17,322 bases of DNA from CAYGAM01 sp964347915 (GTDB taxonomy: Archaea; Thermoproteota; Nitrososphaeria; Nitrososphaerales; Nitrosopumilaceae), in NCBI GenBank assembly GCA_964347915.1, contig CAYGAM010000047.1, positions 1 to 17,322 of the forward strand, read 5' to 3'. Shown here one piece after another: positions 1 to 6,971 of the stretch. The first letter of the stretch is position 1. Each line of letters starts with the position of its first letter. The notes below the pieces were generated by a model. That model ran no database searches. It was given only the letters and a program-made list of their open reading frames with translations, and was not told where the DNA came from. A program made the position numbers and the translations under genes.

Positions 1-768
1 GGGCCTGTATTATGCGGTGGCGCGGGTCCCCCTGCGGTTTTTGGGGTAAACCTTCCCCCCCCCCCCCGCATGGAGGCTGAGCGCAAATAAAAGCTGCGGG
101 TGATTTGTCCATATTCATCATTGTAACCATTGTAACCATTGTAAGCGTTATCATTGTTATCATTGTAATCATTGTATACAGCAAGTCAGGCATATTTAAG
201 TAATATTTGGGCGGAATTTGCGGGCATCACACAAATCATACAGTCCGAAAAAAACACCCTTGCTGCCAGTCAGCTGAAAAAATTGGCTGCATCCCCGCAG
301 CAAAAGGCAGGCCAGAGCATCAAGGACGATGCAGTCTGCACAAACTGGAAAGCGCATAAAATTCACAATTGATGCTGCCGCGCCGGACTGTTCTGCAATG
401 AGCGGAGATGGCTTGGCGGAGCGCGAAAGAAATGCGATGCATGGCGCGAAATCAACCGGCATAAAATCAAAAGCAAAGGCTGTCCTAATGCTTCCCAGAG
501 CGCCTTTGCAGTTTGCATCATTCATGACACGGCTTCCCAGAAGGCGGATCGCGCATAAGCGAGCCGCGTACAAGCCATGCTGCGCCGCTTCAGTCATTCC
601 AGACGCATGCCAAATCGGATGCTGGAAAAGAAAATTAGGACATGCGCCTAAAGCGGCGACTCCGGCCCGGCCAGAGCGCGCCTTGCTTAGCCGCGCACAA
701 GGCAGGAGCAAAGCAGCAGGCTGGCGCAGTCGCTTTGCATGGATGGAAACTCCCCTGCATCAGGACGC
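1..768. other. Gene-poor spacer at left window edge
   Basis: No convincing gene was found between the window edge and the 3' end of the NUDIX gene. Long open frames exist on both strands (196-711 minus, 329-1033 plus), but they overlap each other, have no recognisable motif and are rich in Cys/Ala/Arg, as expected of random GC-rich frames. The stretch holds a run of 13 C at 55-67 and a 9-bp tandem repeat at 110-178, listed separately. Frame 2 is open from base 2 to a TAA at 47-49 and could be the last 15 codons of a gene entering from the left (ending VARVPLRFLG), but that is too short to support. Confidence 0.5.
110..178. repeat. 9-bp tandem repeat, consensus CATTGTAAY
   Basis: Read directly: units CATTGTAAC (119-127), CATTGTAAC (128-136), CATTGTAAG (137-145), a 6-base interruption CGTTAT (146-151), CATTGTTAT (152-160), CATTGTAAT (161-169) and CATTGTATA (170-178), with a degenerate leading unit CATATTCAT at 110-118. 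The period is a multiple of three, but no coding frame around it is credible. It is AT-rich inside a GC-rich spacer. It could be a slippage-generated minisatellite or a cluster of binding sites; there is no evidence for either role. Confidence 0.85.
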
Positions 769-788
769 GGCGCAGAAAATTCTGCGCC
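769..788 (-). terminator. Perfect inverted repeat directly after the NUDIX stop
   Basis: The arms GGCGCAGAA (769-777) and TTCTGCGCC (780-788) are exact reverse complements separated by 2 bases. The repeat abuts the TGA stop at 789-791 of the minus-strand NUDIX gene. In RNA it would give a 7-9 bp GC-rich hairpin with an A/U-rich centre. Archaeal termination depends mainly on U-tracts rather than hairpins, so this may instead protect the mRNA 3' end. The role is inferred; the palindrome itself is seen. Confidence 0.45.
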
Positions 789-1334
789 TCATTTTAAAAG
801 CAGGGCAATCTGGCGCAGTATTCTTGCCGATGCGCCCCAGACGGTCTTATCGCGGTACTGAAACTTGTACATCTCTCCCATGTCCCTGTACTCTGGATTG
901 TCGTCGCGCGACATTGTTTCCAGGAACGGCTCCATCGGAATATGCAAAATGCGGCGAACCTCGCCGCTTGCAGAAAGTCTTGGAATGCCGTCCAGTACGG
1001 CGGCAAACGGAGTTATTCGAAAATTGGTATTGAGCGTTTCAACGCAGTCAAGCTGTCCTACAACAAGGGCTCGATCAACATCCAGCCCAATCTCTTCCCT
1101 GGTCTCGCGGAGCGCGGTATCCAGCAGATCGTCATCCTGCCGCTCATGCTTGCCTCCAGGAAACGATATCTCACCTGCGTGAATCCTCAAGTTCCTGTTC
1201 TTTTCAGTCATGATTATGCAAGGCTTGCCGCCATAGACAATTGCAAGAACCGATGCCAGCCGTGCGGAGCTGCTCAGATCAGCATGCGGACGCATCTTTC
1301 CAGAAAGCGCCCGCCTCACACGTTCAAGGTTCAC
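789..1334 (-). CDS. NUDIX hydrolase, CoA pyrophosphatase-like (NUDT7/NudL family)
   Basis: A 181-aa NUDIX hydrolase, predicted cytosolic. Residues 49-61 read LRIHAGEISFPGG and are followed by TALRETREEIGL at 73-84, which carries the REx2EE core that binds the divalent metal and diphosphate. The LRxHxGxxxFPGG lead-in is the mark of the NUDT7/8 and YeaB/NudL branch, which cleaves coenzyme A and related CoA species to 3',5'-ADP and phosphopantetheine. The length fits that branch. The start is GTG at 1334; an internal ATG at residue 14 is an alternative. The gene is divergent from the MTHFR-like gene with about 80 bp between starts. A 20-bp palindrome follows its stop. The substrate is assigned from family motifs only. 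Confidence 0.85.
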   Translation of the reverse strand: MNLERVRRALSGKMRPHADLSSSARLASVLAIVYGGKPCIIMTEKNRNLRIHAGEISFPGGKHERQDDDLLDTALRETREEIGLDVDRALVVGQLDCVETLNTNFRITPFAAVLDGIPRLSASGEVRRILHIPMEPFLETMSRDDNPEYRDMGEMYKFQYRDKTVWGASARILRQIALLLK

Positions 1335-1386
1335 TTAGGATATCACGGATTATTCACTATTGAACATATCTTGAGAGATTCAAAGA

Positions 1387-1392
1387 TTTTAA
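1387..1392 (+). promoter_or_regulatory. TATA-like box for the MTHFR-like gene
   Basis: TTTTAA is centred about 27 bases upstream of the GTG at 1416. That is the spacing expected if the transcript is leaderless and starts at the start codon, and it is one reason for choosing this start. A six-base A/T match is weak evidence on its own. Confidence 0.3.
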
Positions 1393-1415
1393 CGGGGATC
1401 GAAATACCTTCAAGT

Positions 1416-2162
1416 GTGACCATACGGTACGAAATAAACCCGCCAAGAACCGACGCCCGCGATATTGACGGGAAGATGGCAGAGCAGATGAACCGAATAG
1501 GCAGGATAAGCGGGCTGTGCAGCGGCGTTCACGTTACCGATTCCGTTCTTGGGACGGACCGCGTGCCGGCAATCGATGTTGCCGAGAAGATCAAGTCCAG
1601 GCATCGCTCCCTTGAAGTTACGATAAGCGTGCGGGTCAGGGACAAAACCATGCAACAGATAGAGGATATCGCAGGCAGAATGCACAAGTCGCGCATAGAC
1701 GGAATGCTCATACTCAAGGGCGATCCGTCAGGCAGGCCGGAATCCGGACTGATACCCAGCGCGGTTGCCGGCGAGCTGATAAGAACAGGCGCGGCAAAAA
1801 GGGACAAAGTCTACCTCTCGCTTCCCAGCAGGCCGGACTTTGCAAAAATAAGGGCGAAAATATCGGCAAATCCGGCAGGGTTTGTAACCCAGGTCATCCG
1901 CTCCAAAGGCGAGGCGGACAGAATCTGCAGGCATCTCAATCCGCTTGGATTCAGGATCGTGCCGTGCATTCTGCTGCCGTCTGAAAAGAATGCCGCATCT
2001 GCCAAGACTCTGGGCCTGGACTGGAGCTCGTACGAAAGCGACGCCGCAAAATTTGTCTCGGACATAGAAGGTGCGTCAGGCGATGTCCTGATAACATCTC
2101 CCAACGATTTTGCGCTGGCCTTGGAGACACTCTACAAAACGAAATATTCCGCATCAGGATGA
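1416..2162 (+). CDS. metF: Methylenetetrahydrofolate reductase-like protein (archaeal short form)
   Basis: Predicted flavoenzyme that makes 5-methyl-tetrahydrofolate (or the archaeal pterin equivalent), the methyl donor used by the neighbouring methionine synthase genes. As read here it has 248 aa, shorter than bacterial MetF at about 290-300. Family signs: YEINPPRT at residues 5-12 (the conserved Glu near the N terminus of the MTHFR barrel), a strand ending ISVRVRDKT at 70-78, LILKGDP at 98-104 (the usual L.GD turn), and GFVTQVIRS at 155-163, matching the TQ strand of the family. The frame is open upstream to 942, but that part lies antisense to the NUDIX gene. I chose GTG 1416 because it places the conserved EINPP motif at the N terminus; TTG 1371 is the alternative. 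The 3' end overlaps convergent metH by 31 bp. Confidence 0.75.
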   Translation: MTIRYEINPPRTDARDIDGKMAEQMNRIGRISGLCSGVHVTDSVLGTDRVPAIDVAEKIKSRHRSLEVTISVRVRDKTMQQIEDIAGRMHKSRIDGMLILKGDPSGRPESGLIPSAVAGELIRTGAAKRDKVYLSLPSRPDFAKIRAKISANPAGFVTQVIRSKGEADRICRHLNPLGFRIVPCILLPSEKNAASAKTLGLDWSSYESDAAKFVSDIEGASGDVLITSPNDFALALETLYKTKYSASG

Positions 2163-4621
2163 AACGTTACGATTGCGGCAGTAGACTGCTCCGGGTCTAT
2201 CTGTCCGGCAGAAGTAAGCCTCATGCCGGACTCTTCCGGCTTTAGCAGCTTCCACACTTCAAAATGCTGCGCCACATCAGGACAGCTTGGGTATCCCCAG
2301 CTGTACCGAAGCCCGCCCCGCTGCAGCCGCAGCTCGGATTTTATTCTCAGGTTTGTCCATTCCGCCAGCGCCTCTGCAGTCTGCACCGCCAGTCCCTGAA
2401 GATACAGCGCGTCCGCGTATCTTCCCTGGGCATCGTACTCTGCCGCAATATCAGACGCGGCGCTTCCCACGGTAACCGACTGAAATGCAACGATGTCGTC
2501 GCTGCCGAAATAGTCCGCAATGCATAGGTGACGAGAGCGCGCAGACCTTGGAAAGTCAAAGACCGCTTCGCCGCCCGAATACTGTACGGTCAGGCGCGTA
2601 TCCTCGGCGCGGCACCTAAAGTATCCGTACACCGCGCTAGGCTCAAACAGGCGCTCTTTTTGGATCTGAAGCTGGAGCCTGCGCAGTATCTGCTCATGCT
2701 CCGCTTCCAGCCTGGCGCCGGCCTTTCCCCTCACTCCCCAGGACATCTTAAACAGCGACTTTTTGTCAAGCAGCGGCCACACTTCATCCATAGGAATTTC
2801 GTCTCCGGAAAGCCTTATCGGAACGCCAATGCTTGGCGTAGTCGGAGGCTTTGCAGGCTTGACGCTGCTTTTAGCCGGGGGCGCGGACGGCCGGGGCGCC
2901 TTTTCCTTCCATTTTTCCATGCTGCTTTGCCATTTGGCAAGGTACTGCTCCCGCCCGCTTCCCACAAGCGCGTCCATGGTCTTTAGCCCGTCAAACATCG
3001 TGCCGCAGTAAAAGACTCCGCCGCCGTACAGTCCGCCCTGCTTTGCTATTCTATTTACAAAGTTTGAGTTTACCGCAGCCCCGCCGCAGAGTATCGGCAG
3101 GCTCATGCCGTGGCTCCGCGCATGGTCCACAAACAGCCCCATCTGCTTTGACGTGGACACTAAAAGCGCAGAGAGTCCTACGGCATCCGGCTTTACCTCG
3201 CCTATGCGCTCAAGAAATTTTTGCAGCGGCACCTGCTTGCCCAGATCATGAACTTCGTATCCGTTGTTCTCAAAGATCGTCTTTACCAGGTTCTTACCTA
3301 TGTCATGAACATCGCCGTAAACAGTGCCAAGCACAAGCCGGCCCTTGCTTGAGCCTGCTTTTTTTAAAAGGTACTTTTCAAGTTCGCGCACTGCAGCCTT
3401 CATGCATTCCGCTGATTTTAGGACAAACGGCAGTATGAGTTCGCCCGCTCCAAACTTGTCTCCCACAATCTTCATTGCCGGCAGCAGATCCTGGTTCAGC
3501 GTGGCAATAGCAGCGTCGTGCGTCCTGTCCTTCGGCAGGGCGATTGCAAGGCGGCCGTTTCGCTTTTCCAGCTTGGAGTCCGGAATTTTCTCGGATATGG
3601 CCGACACAATCTCGTCTTCGATTCCGTCCTTGAGGCGGTTGATGATCCTAAAGTGCGATCTTCTGCCTGCCGTCCAGGAAGGATCAATCTCGGTCCGGGC
3701 GGATTCGGCCGGCCGATCCTTTGCGTCTGCAAAATGGGATATTATGCCGGACAGCGCGGACTGTTCCGTATTGAATATGAGCGCCTCCATCATCTTTTTT
3801 TCCTTTTCCGGAATTTCGCCGTACGGGACTATTTCCTTGGCGTTGACTATGGCGCAGTCCAGTCCCGCCCGGACTGCATGGTACAGGAAGACAGAGTTGA
3901 GCATCCGCCTTGCATGCGGTTCCAGTCCAAAGCTGATGTTGCTCAGCCCGAGTACAGTAAACGAATCCGGAATGTGCTTTTTCACAAGCCTTATTCCTTC
4001 CAGCGTGCTGATTCCGGCGTCTGCAAATTCGTCGCCGCCTGTTGCCAGGGTAAACGTCAAAACATCAAAGATAAACTGCCTGGGCCCGAGGCCGTACTTT
4101 TCTCCCTCTTCAAGCAGCAGCCTTGCAGTGTCAAGCTTTTGCTGCGGCGTCTTTGCCATGCCGTCGGGACCGATGCAGAGCGCTATTGCCGGAATGCCGT
4201 ACCTGGCCATGAGCGGCGCAAGCCGGTGAAATCTGGCGCCGTCGCCTTCAAGATTTATCGAGTTGATGATTGGCCTTCCTGGTATCTGGCGCACGGCGGC
4301 CTCTATTACGTCAGGATCCGTAGAGTCTATTACGAGCGGCGAGCCTATCTCCATGCTGATCTTTTTGACTAGCCGCAGCATCAGATCCTTTTCGTTTGAG
4401 AGTTCGGTTGTGGCTACGCATATGTCAAGGCAGTGGGCTCCGTCCTGAGCCTGGGTTCGCGCCAGATCAACCAGTCCGTCAACATCATCCTGCAGAACCA
4501 GCCTCTTTGCCTTTCTTGAGCCCTGAGAGTTCAGCCGCTCCCCGATTATCAGCGGAGCAGGCTGCTGCCTTATGCTTACCGCCTGGAGCGCCGAACTTAT
4601 TTTAGGAATCTGCTCCATCAT
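2132..4621 (-). CDS. metH: Cobalamin-dependent methionine synthase, folate/B12/reactivation modules (lacks homocysteine module)
   Basis: An 829-aa cytosolic protein equivalent to modules 2-4 of bacterial MetH. Residues 24-285 are the pterin-binding barrel (IIGERLNSQGS, then IDSTDPDVI and NSINLEGDG). Residues 370-420 are the helical cap (GDKFGAGELILPFVLKSA). Residues 428-560 are the B12-binding Rossmann domain with GDVHDIGKN at 436-444; H439 is the lower axial cobalt ligand and D437 and G442 complete DxHxxG. A Pro/Lys-rich linker covers about 575-597. Residues 598-829 match the AdoMet-binding reactivation domain (AVYGYF, then RYSWGYPSCPD at 772-782 and HPDAEYF near the end). There is no N-terminal homocysteine/zinc module; it is encoded separately at 6018-6971. 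The first two codons are both ATG (4621, 4618). The B12 and reactivation residues look intact. Confidence 0.92.
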   Translation of the reverse strand: MMEQIPKISSALQAVSIRQQPAPLIIGERLNSQGSRKAKRLVLQDDVDGLVDLARTQAQDGAHCLDICVATTELSNEKDLMLRLVKKISMEIGSPLVIDSTDPDVIEAAVRQIPGRPIINSINLEGDGARFHRLAPLMARYGIPAIALCIGPDGMAKTPQQKLDTARLLLEEGEKYGLGPRQFIFDVLTFTLATGGDEFADAGISTLEGIRLVKKHIPDSFTVLGLSNISFGLEPHARRMLNSVFLYHAVRAGLDCAIVNAKEIVPYGEIPEKEKKMMEALIFNTEQSALSGIISHFADAKDRPAESARTEIDPSWTAGRRSHFRIINRLKDGIEDEIVSAISEKIPDSKLEKRNGRLAIALPKDRTHDAAIATLNQDLLPAMKIVGDKFGAGELILPFVLKSAECMKAAVRELEKYLLKKAGSSKGRLVLGTVYGDVHDIGKNLVKTIFENNGYEVHDLGKQVPLQKFLERIGEVKPDAVGLSALLVSTSKQMGLFVDHARSHGMSLPILCGGAAVNSNFVNRIAKQGGLYGGGVFYCGTMFDGLKTMDALVGSGREQYLAKWQSSMEKWKEKAPRPSAPPAKSSVKPAKPPTTPSIGVPIRLSGDEIPMDEVWPLLDKKSLFKMSWGVRGKAGARLEAEHEQILRRLQLQIQKERLFEPSAVYGYFRCRAEDTRLTVQYSGGEAVFDFPRSARSRHLCIADYFGSDDIVAFQSVTVGSAASDIAAEYDAQGRYADALYLQGLAVQTAEALAEWTNLRIKSELRLQRGGLRYSWGYPSCPDVAQHFEVWKLLKPEESGMRLTSAGQIDPEQSTAAIVTFHPDAEYFVL

Positions 4622-4640
4622 TACTTTCTGCCCGTGTTAT

Positions 4641-4650
4641 TTCTAAAAAT
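4641..4650 (-). promoter_or_regulatory. TATA-like box upstream of metH
   Basis: On the minus strand ATTTTTAGAA lies about 20-29 bases before the metH ATG at 4621. This A/T-rich island in otherwise GC-rich spacer is at the distance expected for a leaderless archaeal promoter. Support is positional only. Confidence 0.35.
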
Positions 4651-4737
4651 GTAGCGTAAAGACGCGTGCAGAGCCGCAAGGCGCGGCAGCCGTGAAAGAT
4701 GCAGTCCGGCAAGGCATGGGCGCGGCTTTGGTGTTTT

Positions 4738-4753
4738 CCGCGGCGCGCCGCGG
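4738..4753. repeat. Perfect 16-bp GC-only palindrome
   Basis: CCGCGGCGCGCCGCGG is its own reverse complement. It shares its last base with the first base of the left 50-bp repeat copy. Such a self-pairing GC block can impede sequencing and assembly and probably contributes to the break nearby. Confidence 0.8.
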
Positions 4754-4802
4754 CAGCCTGCATGCCGCAAAACGGCGCGGCGCCATGCGCCGAGCAGCCT
4801 GC
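4753..4802. repeat. 50-bp direct repeat, left copy, abutting the gap
   Basis: Identical base for base to 4903-4952 and ends exactly at the first N. The 9-mer GCAGCCTGC occurs at both the start and the end of the 50-mer, so the sequence could also be a 41-bp tandem unit plus 9 bases of the next unit. Confidence 0.9.
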
Positions 4803-4902
4803 NNNNNNNNNNNNNNNNNNNNNNNNNNNNNNNNNNNNNNNNNNNNNNNNNNNNNNNNNNNNNNNNNNNNNNNNNNNNNNNNNNNNNNNNNNNNNNNNNN
4901 NN
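4803..4902. other. Assembly gap of exactly 100 N
   Basis: Exactly 100 unknown bases, the conventional placeholder for a gap of unknown length. Both sides end in the same 50-mer, so the two contigs probably overlap and the gap may be false, or it may hide a collapsed tandem repeat. Confidence 0.97.
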
Positions 4903-4952
4903 GCAGCCTGCATGCCGCAAAACGGCGCGGCGCCATGCGCCGAGCAGCCTGC
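4903..4952. repeat. 50-bp direct repeat, right copy, abutting the gap
   Basis: Exact copy of 4753-4802, beginning at the first base after the N run. After it the sequence becomes unique (CGGGTTTGCC). Confidence 0.9.
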
Positions 4953-5307
4953 CGGGTTTGCCAGTCCGTTTCTGCCCGGACTGAGCATGGGACTTTGTTC
5001 GATCTCATCAAAAGCGGCAACCGCATCAGCGCTCCTGCACATCCCGTACCCAGCAGCAAAAAGGTTCTGTCCTCCCAGGCTCCGGGACGGCTCTGGCGGC
5101 GGACGCTTCTTCTGATGCTGGCACTGCCGGCGGCGGCTCCAATATCAGGCAACGCAGGCAGGCCGCACTCGCGGCATGATGATTCTGAGTGTGCGCGATC
5201 TTGCAGATGCGGCACGTAAATACGATAGTGCATGTAGACGAACTCTTGCCGCCGCCCGTATAACAAACTTAAATTTGGCAGTTGGGCAAGCCAATATAGA
5301 ATCTAAA

Positions 5308-5526
5308 TTGAAAGAAAACAAGCTTACCTTTGCCATAAAAAAGGAGGAAAAATGGCTCACGGCGCAGTGCATAGAGTTTCCTTCAGTGGCAACCCAAGGC
5401 CGGAACCATGAAGAGATTATGGCCATGATCAGCGACGCAGTAGAAGAATATTTCAGTGCTTTTCCAAAAGAAAAGAAAAAGATGGAAAGCTTGGAAAAGG
5501 CCAAAGTGATAGAGATTACCGTCTAG
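5308..5526 (+). CDS. hicB: HicB-like antitoxin
   Basis: A 72-aa protein with the HicB (UPF0150-type) fold signature: a short strand with a charged turn (FAIKKEEKWLTAQC), then IEFPSVATQGRNHEEIMAMI and DAVEEYF. This matches the family pattern of E/D-x-P-x-x-x-S/T-Q-G followed by an EE..I..A helix. HicB proteins bind and neutralise the HicA mRNA interferase and often repress their own operon; no C-terminal DNA-binding domain is evident here. The frame is open back to ATG 5176, but that upstream part is GC-rich and unlike the family. TTG 5308 (or TTG 5275) lies just inside the AT-rich block, so I prefer it. A decayed hicA follows within 2 bases. Sampled GC of about 33-35% is far below neighbouring genes. 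Confidence 0.72.
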   Translation: MKENKLTFAIKKEEKWLTAQCIEFPSVATQGRNHEEIMAMISDAVEEYFSAFPKEKKKMESLEKAKVIEITV

Positions 5527-5527
5527 C

Positions 5528-5731
5528 AAGCTTCCTGTCCTGTCAGAGAGAGATGTTTTGAAGATTCTAAGAAGATCTGGCTTTTTTCAAACCGGACAGA
5601 CAGGCAGTCACATATTCATGTCCGACGGTATCCACAAGGTAACAATTCCAAGACATTCAGAGATTGCATGAGGAACGATGACATCAATAATTATACAGTC
5701 AGGATTAGGCAGAGAGATTTTTTTGAGATAA
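5528..5731 (+). pseudogene. hicA: hicA mRNA interferase toxin, decayed
   Basis: Conceptual translation reads KLPVLSERDVLKILRRSGF, then GSHIFMSDG with KVTIPRHSEIA, then an in-frame TGA at 5669-5671, then GTMTSIIIQSGLGREIFLR up to TAA 5729-5731. Together this matches a full HicA double-stranded-RNA-binding-like toxin of about 68 residues, including the catalytic His of the GSH motif and the PRHSEI.xGT turn. Two lesions are visible: the TGA where the family usually has Arg or Lys, and no ATG, GTG or TTG in this frame between the upstream stop at 5510-5512 and TTG 5558, well past the normal N terminus. The gene begins directly after the hicB stop (5524-5526), so the pair was one operon. A sequencing error could explain the TGA but not easily the lost start. 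Confidence 0.75.
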
Positions 5732-6017
5732 CGACAGGTTTCCAAGATCAAACATGAGGCCAAGAATGACTGTACTGTATGAAAGCCTGTTCCGCTAGTC
5801 GCTTGCATCCTTTTCCATCCATACTACCGATTAGAAATAATGTCGTATCAGAGGTGAAATATACGCGCAAATCGTCATTTTTCAGCGACAATACTTGTGA
5901 TCGCCAGTATATTTTGGGCCGCTTTTCCTGATCAGCAGTTGTCTTCAACTGCGGGCAGCGCAGCTGCAGTCAAAGGCGCTGATGCGATCCGGGCAGTACT
6001 CGGCATGATTCTGCGCT
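5732..6017. other. Spacer after hicA; one doubtful small ORF
   Basis: AT-rich up to about 5930, then GC-rich. One minus-strand frame at 5748-5948 would encode 66 aa (containing KIYWRSQVLSLKNDDLRVYF). It resembles no family I know, has no clear ribosome site, and sits in what looks like the remaining part of the acquired hicBA segment. It could be a remnant of a neighbouring gene carried in with hicBA. I do not call it as a gene. Confidence 0.4.
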
Positions 6018-6971
6018 CTATGCTGTTCCTGCGCTGTTCGGCGTACTGTCGATCATTTCCCGAAGCTTGCGAATGTGCTCCGGTCCCGTGCCGCAGCATC
6101 CTCCTATAATGCGGACATTGCTGCATTCCTGAGCCATCCCGCCAAGGGCGTCGGCCATCTCTTCCGGAGTCATCTTGTATACAGCCTGTCCTCCTACGTT
6201 TTCCGGCATGCCCGCATTCGGCACTACCAGTACGGCATGGCTCTGCTCGTTCAGCCACCGTACGCTCGGAATCATCTCTGCAGGGCCTGTTGAGCAGTTC
6301 AGCCCGAATACGTCTATGCCCATGCCGGAGACCGTAGTATATGCAGCTTGAACATCTGTTCCAAGAAGCATCTTGCCGTACTGGTCAAGCGTGGTGTTTG
6401 CGATTATTGGAGCCTGCACGCCCGTCTCCTTTCTGGCCCGATGACAGGCTTCTACGGCCAGCTTTATCTCAAGGACATCCTGGCTCGTTTCAATCAGCAG
6501 CGCGTCCGCGCCTCCCAGCATCAGCCCTTTGGCCTGCAGTTCAAACGCTGCGCATATCTCTTCCAGGGGCATTTGGCCCAAGTCAGGGTCGTCCGTGCTT
6601 GGAAGATATCCCGTAGGACCCATGGAGCCGATCACGTATCTTTCCTCATAGCCGGAAGCTGCTTCCAATGCCAGTTTTGCTGCAGTACGGTTCATCTCAA
6701 CAGTCCGGGCGCCAAAGCCGTACTCGTCAAGCTTTATTTTGTTTGATCCGAATGTATTGGTCTCAATGCAGTCTGCCCCCGCATCAAGGTAGTTTTTGTG
6801 TATCTGCCTTATCCATTCCGGGCGAGTCAGCACCAGTCCGTCATTAAAGCCGCCCCTGCCTTCTGGAAAGTCTTCCGGCGCAGGGCTGAGTTTCTGAATC
6901 TCCGTTCCCATTGCGCCGTCAAACAGCAGCATCCTGCTTTGCAGCGCCTCAAGAAAGGGCGTCTTTGGCAA
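6018..6971 (-). CDS. Homocysteine S-methyltransferase module of split methionine synthase
   Basis: A 317-aa TIM-barrel protein equivalent to module 1 of MetH: it binds homocysteine through zinc and receives the methyl group from methylcobalamin on the partner at 2132-4621. Landmarks: LLFDGAMGTEI near residues 15-25, ETNTFGSN at 70-77, the first zinc ligand C226 in GLNCSTGP, and the C292-C293 pair in IIGGCCGTGPEH. All three zinc cysteines are present. The frame is open upstream to 7175, but that 68-residue extension is basic, family-unlike and lies in spacer. TTG 6971 is the likely start; ATG 6932 is a fallback. A GGAGG at 6989-6993 is 17 bases away, too far to decide the start. There is no B12 or folate domain in this gene. 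Confidence 0.88.
   Translation of the reverse strand: MPKTPFLEALQSRMLLFDGAMGTEIQKLSPAPEDFPEGRGGFNDGLVLTRPEWIRQIHKNYLDAGADCIETNTFGSNKIKLDEYGFGARTVEMNRTAAKLALEAASGYEERYVIGSMGPTGYLPSTDDPDLGQMPLEEICAAFELQAKGLMLGGADALLIETSQDVLEIKLAVEACHRARKETGVQAPIIANTTLDQYGKMLLGTDVQAAYTTVSGMGIDVFGLNCSTGPAEMIPSVRWLNEQSHAVLVVPNAGMPENVGGQAVYKMTPEEMADALGGMAQECSNVRIIGGCCGTGPEHIRKLREMIDSTPNSAGTA

Larger units (their letters stand above)
4622..5307. other. GC-rich spacer containing the assembly gap
   Basis: No gene is supported here. Open frames run on both strands through the N stretch, but they are an artefact of the unknown bases and of GC richness. The stretch holds a 16-bp palindrome, two identical 50-mers flanking the gap, and, from about 5250, a shift to AT-rich sequence that belongs to the hicB locus. 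Genes could be hidden in the gap if it is real. Confidence 0.6.

Noticed and set aside
110..178. 9-bp repeats as a CRISPR array
   Set aside because: Units are far too short, contiguous and without spacers; no cas gene is present.
196..1033. Overlapping frames 196-711 (minus) and 329-1033 (plus) as genes
   Set aside because: They oppose each other, lack motifs, have Cys/Arg/Ala-heavy composition, and the plus frame runs into the antisense of the NUDIX gene.
942..1415. N-terminal extension of the MTHFR-like frame
   Set aside because: It lies antisense to the well-supported NUDIX gene and shows no family similarity; the conserved EINPP motif belongs at the N terminus.
4602..5266. Frames running through the N stretch
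   Set aside because: They stay open only because N codons cannot be stops, and the two identical flanks produce duplicated peptide segments.
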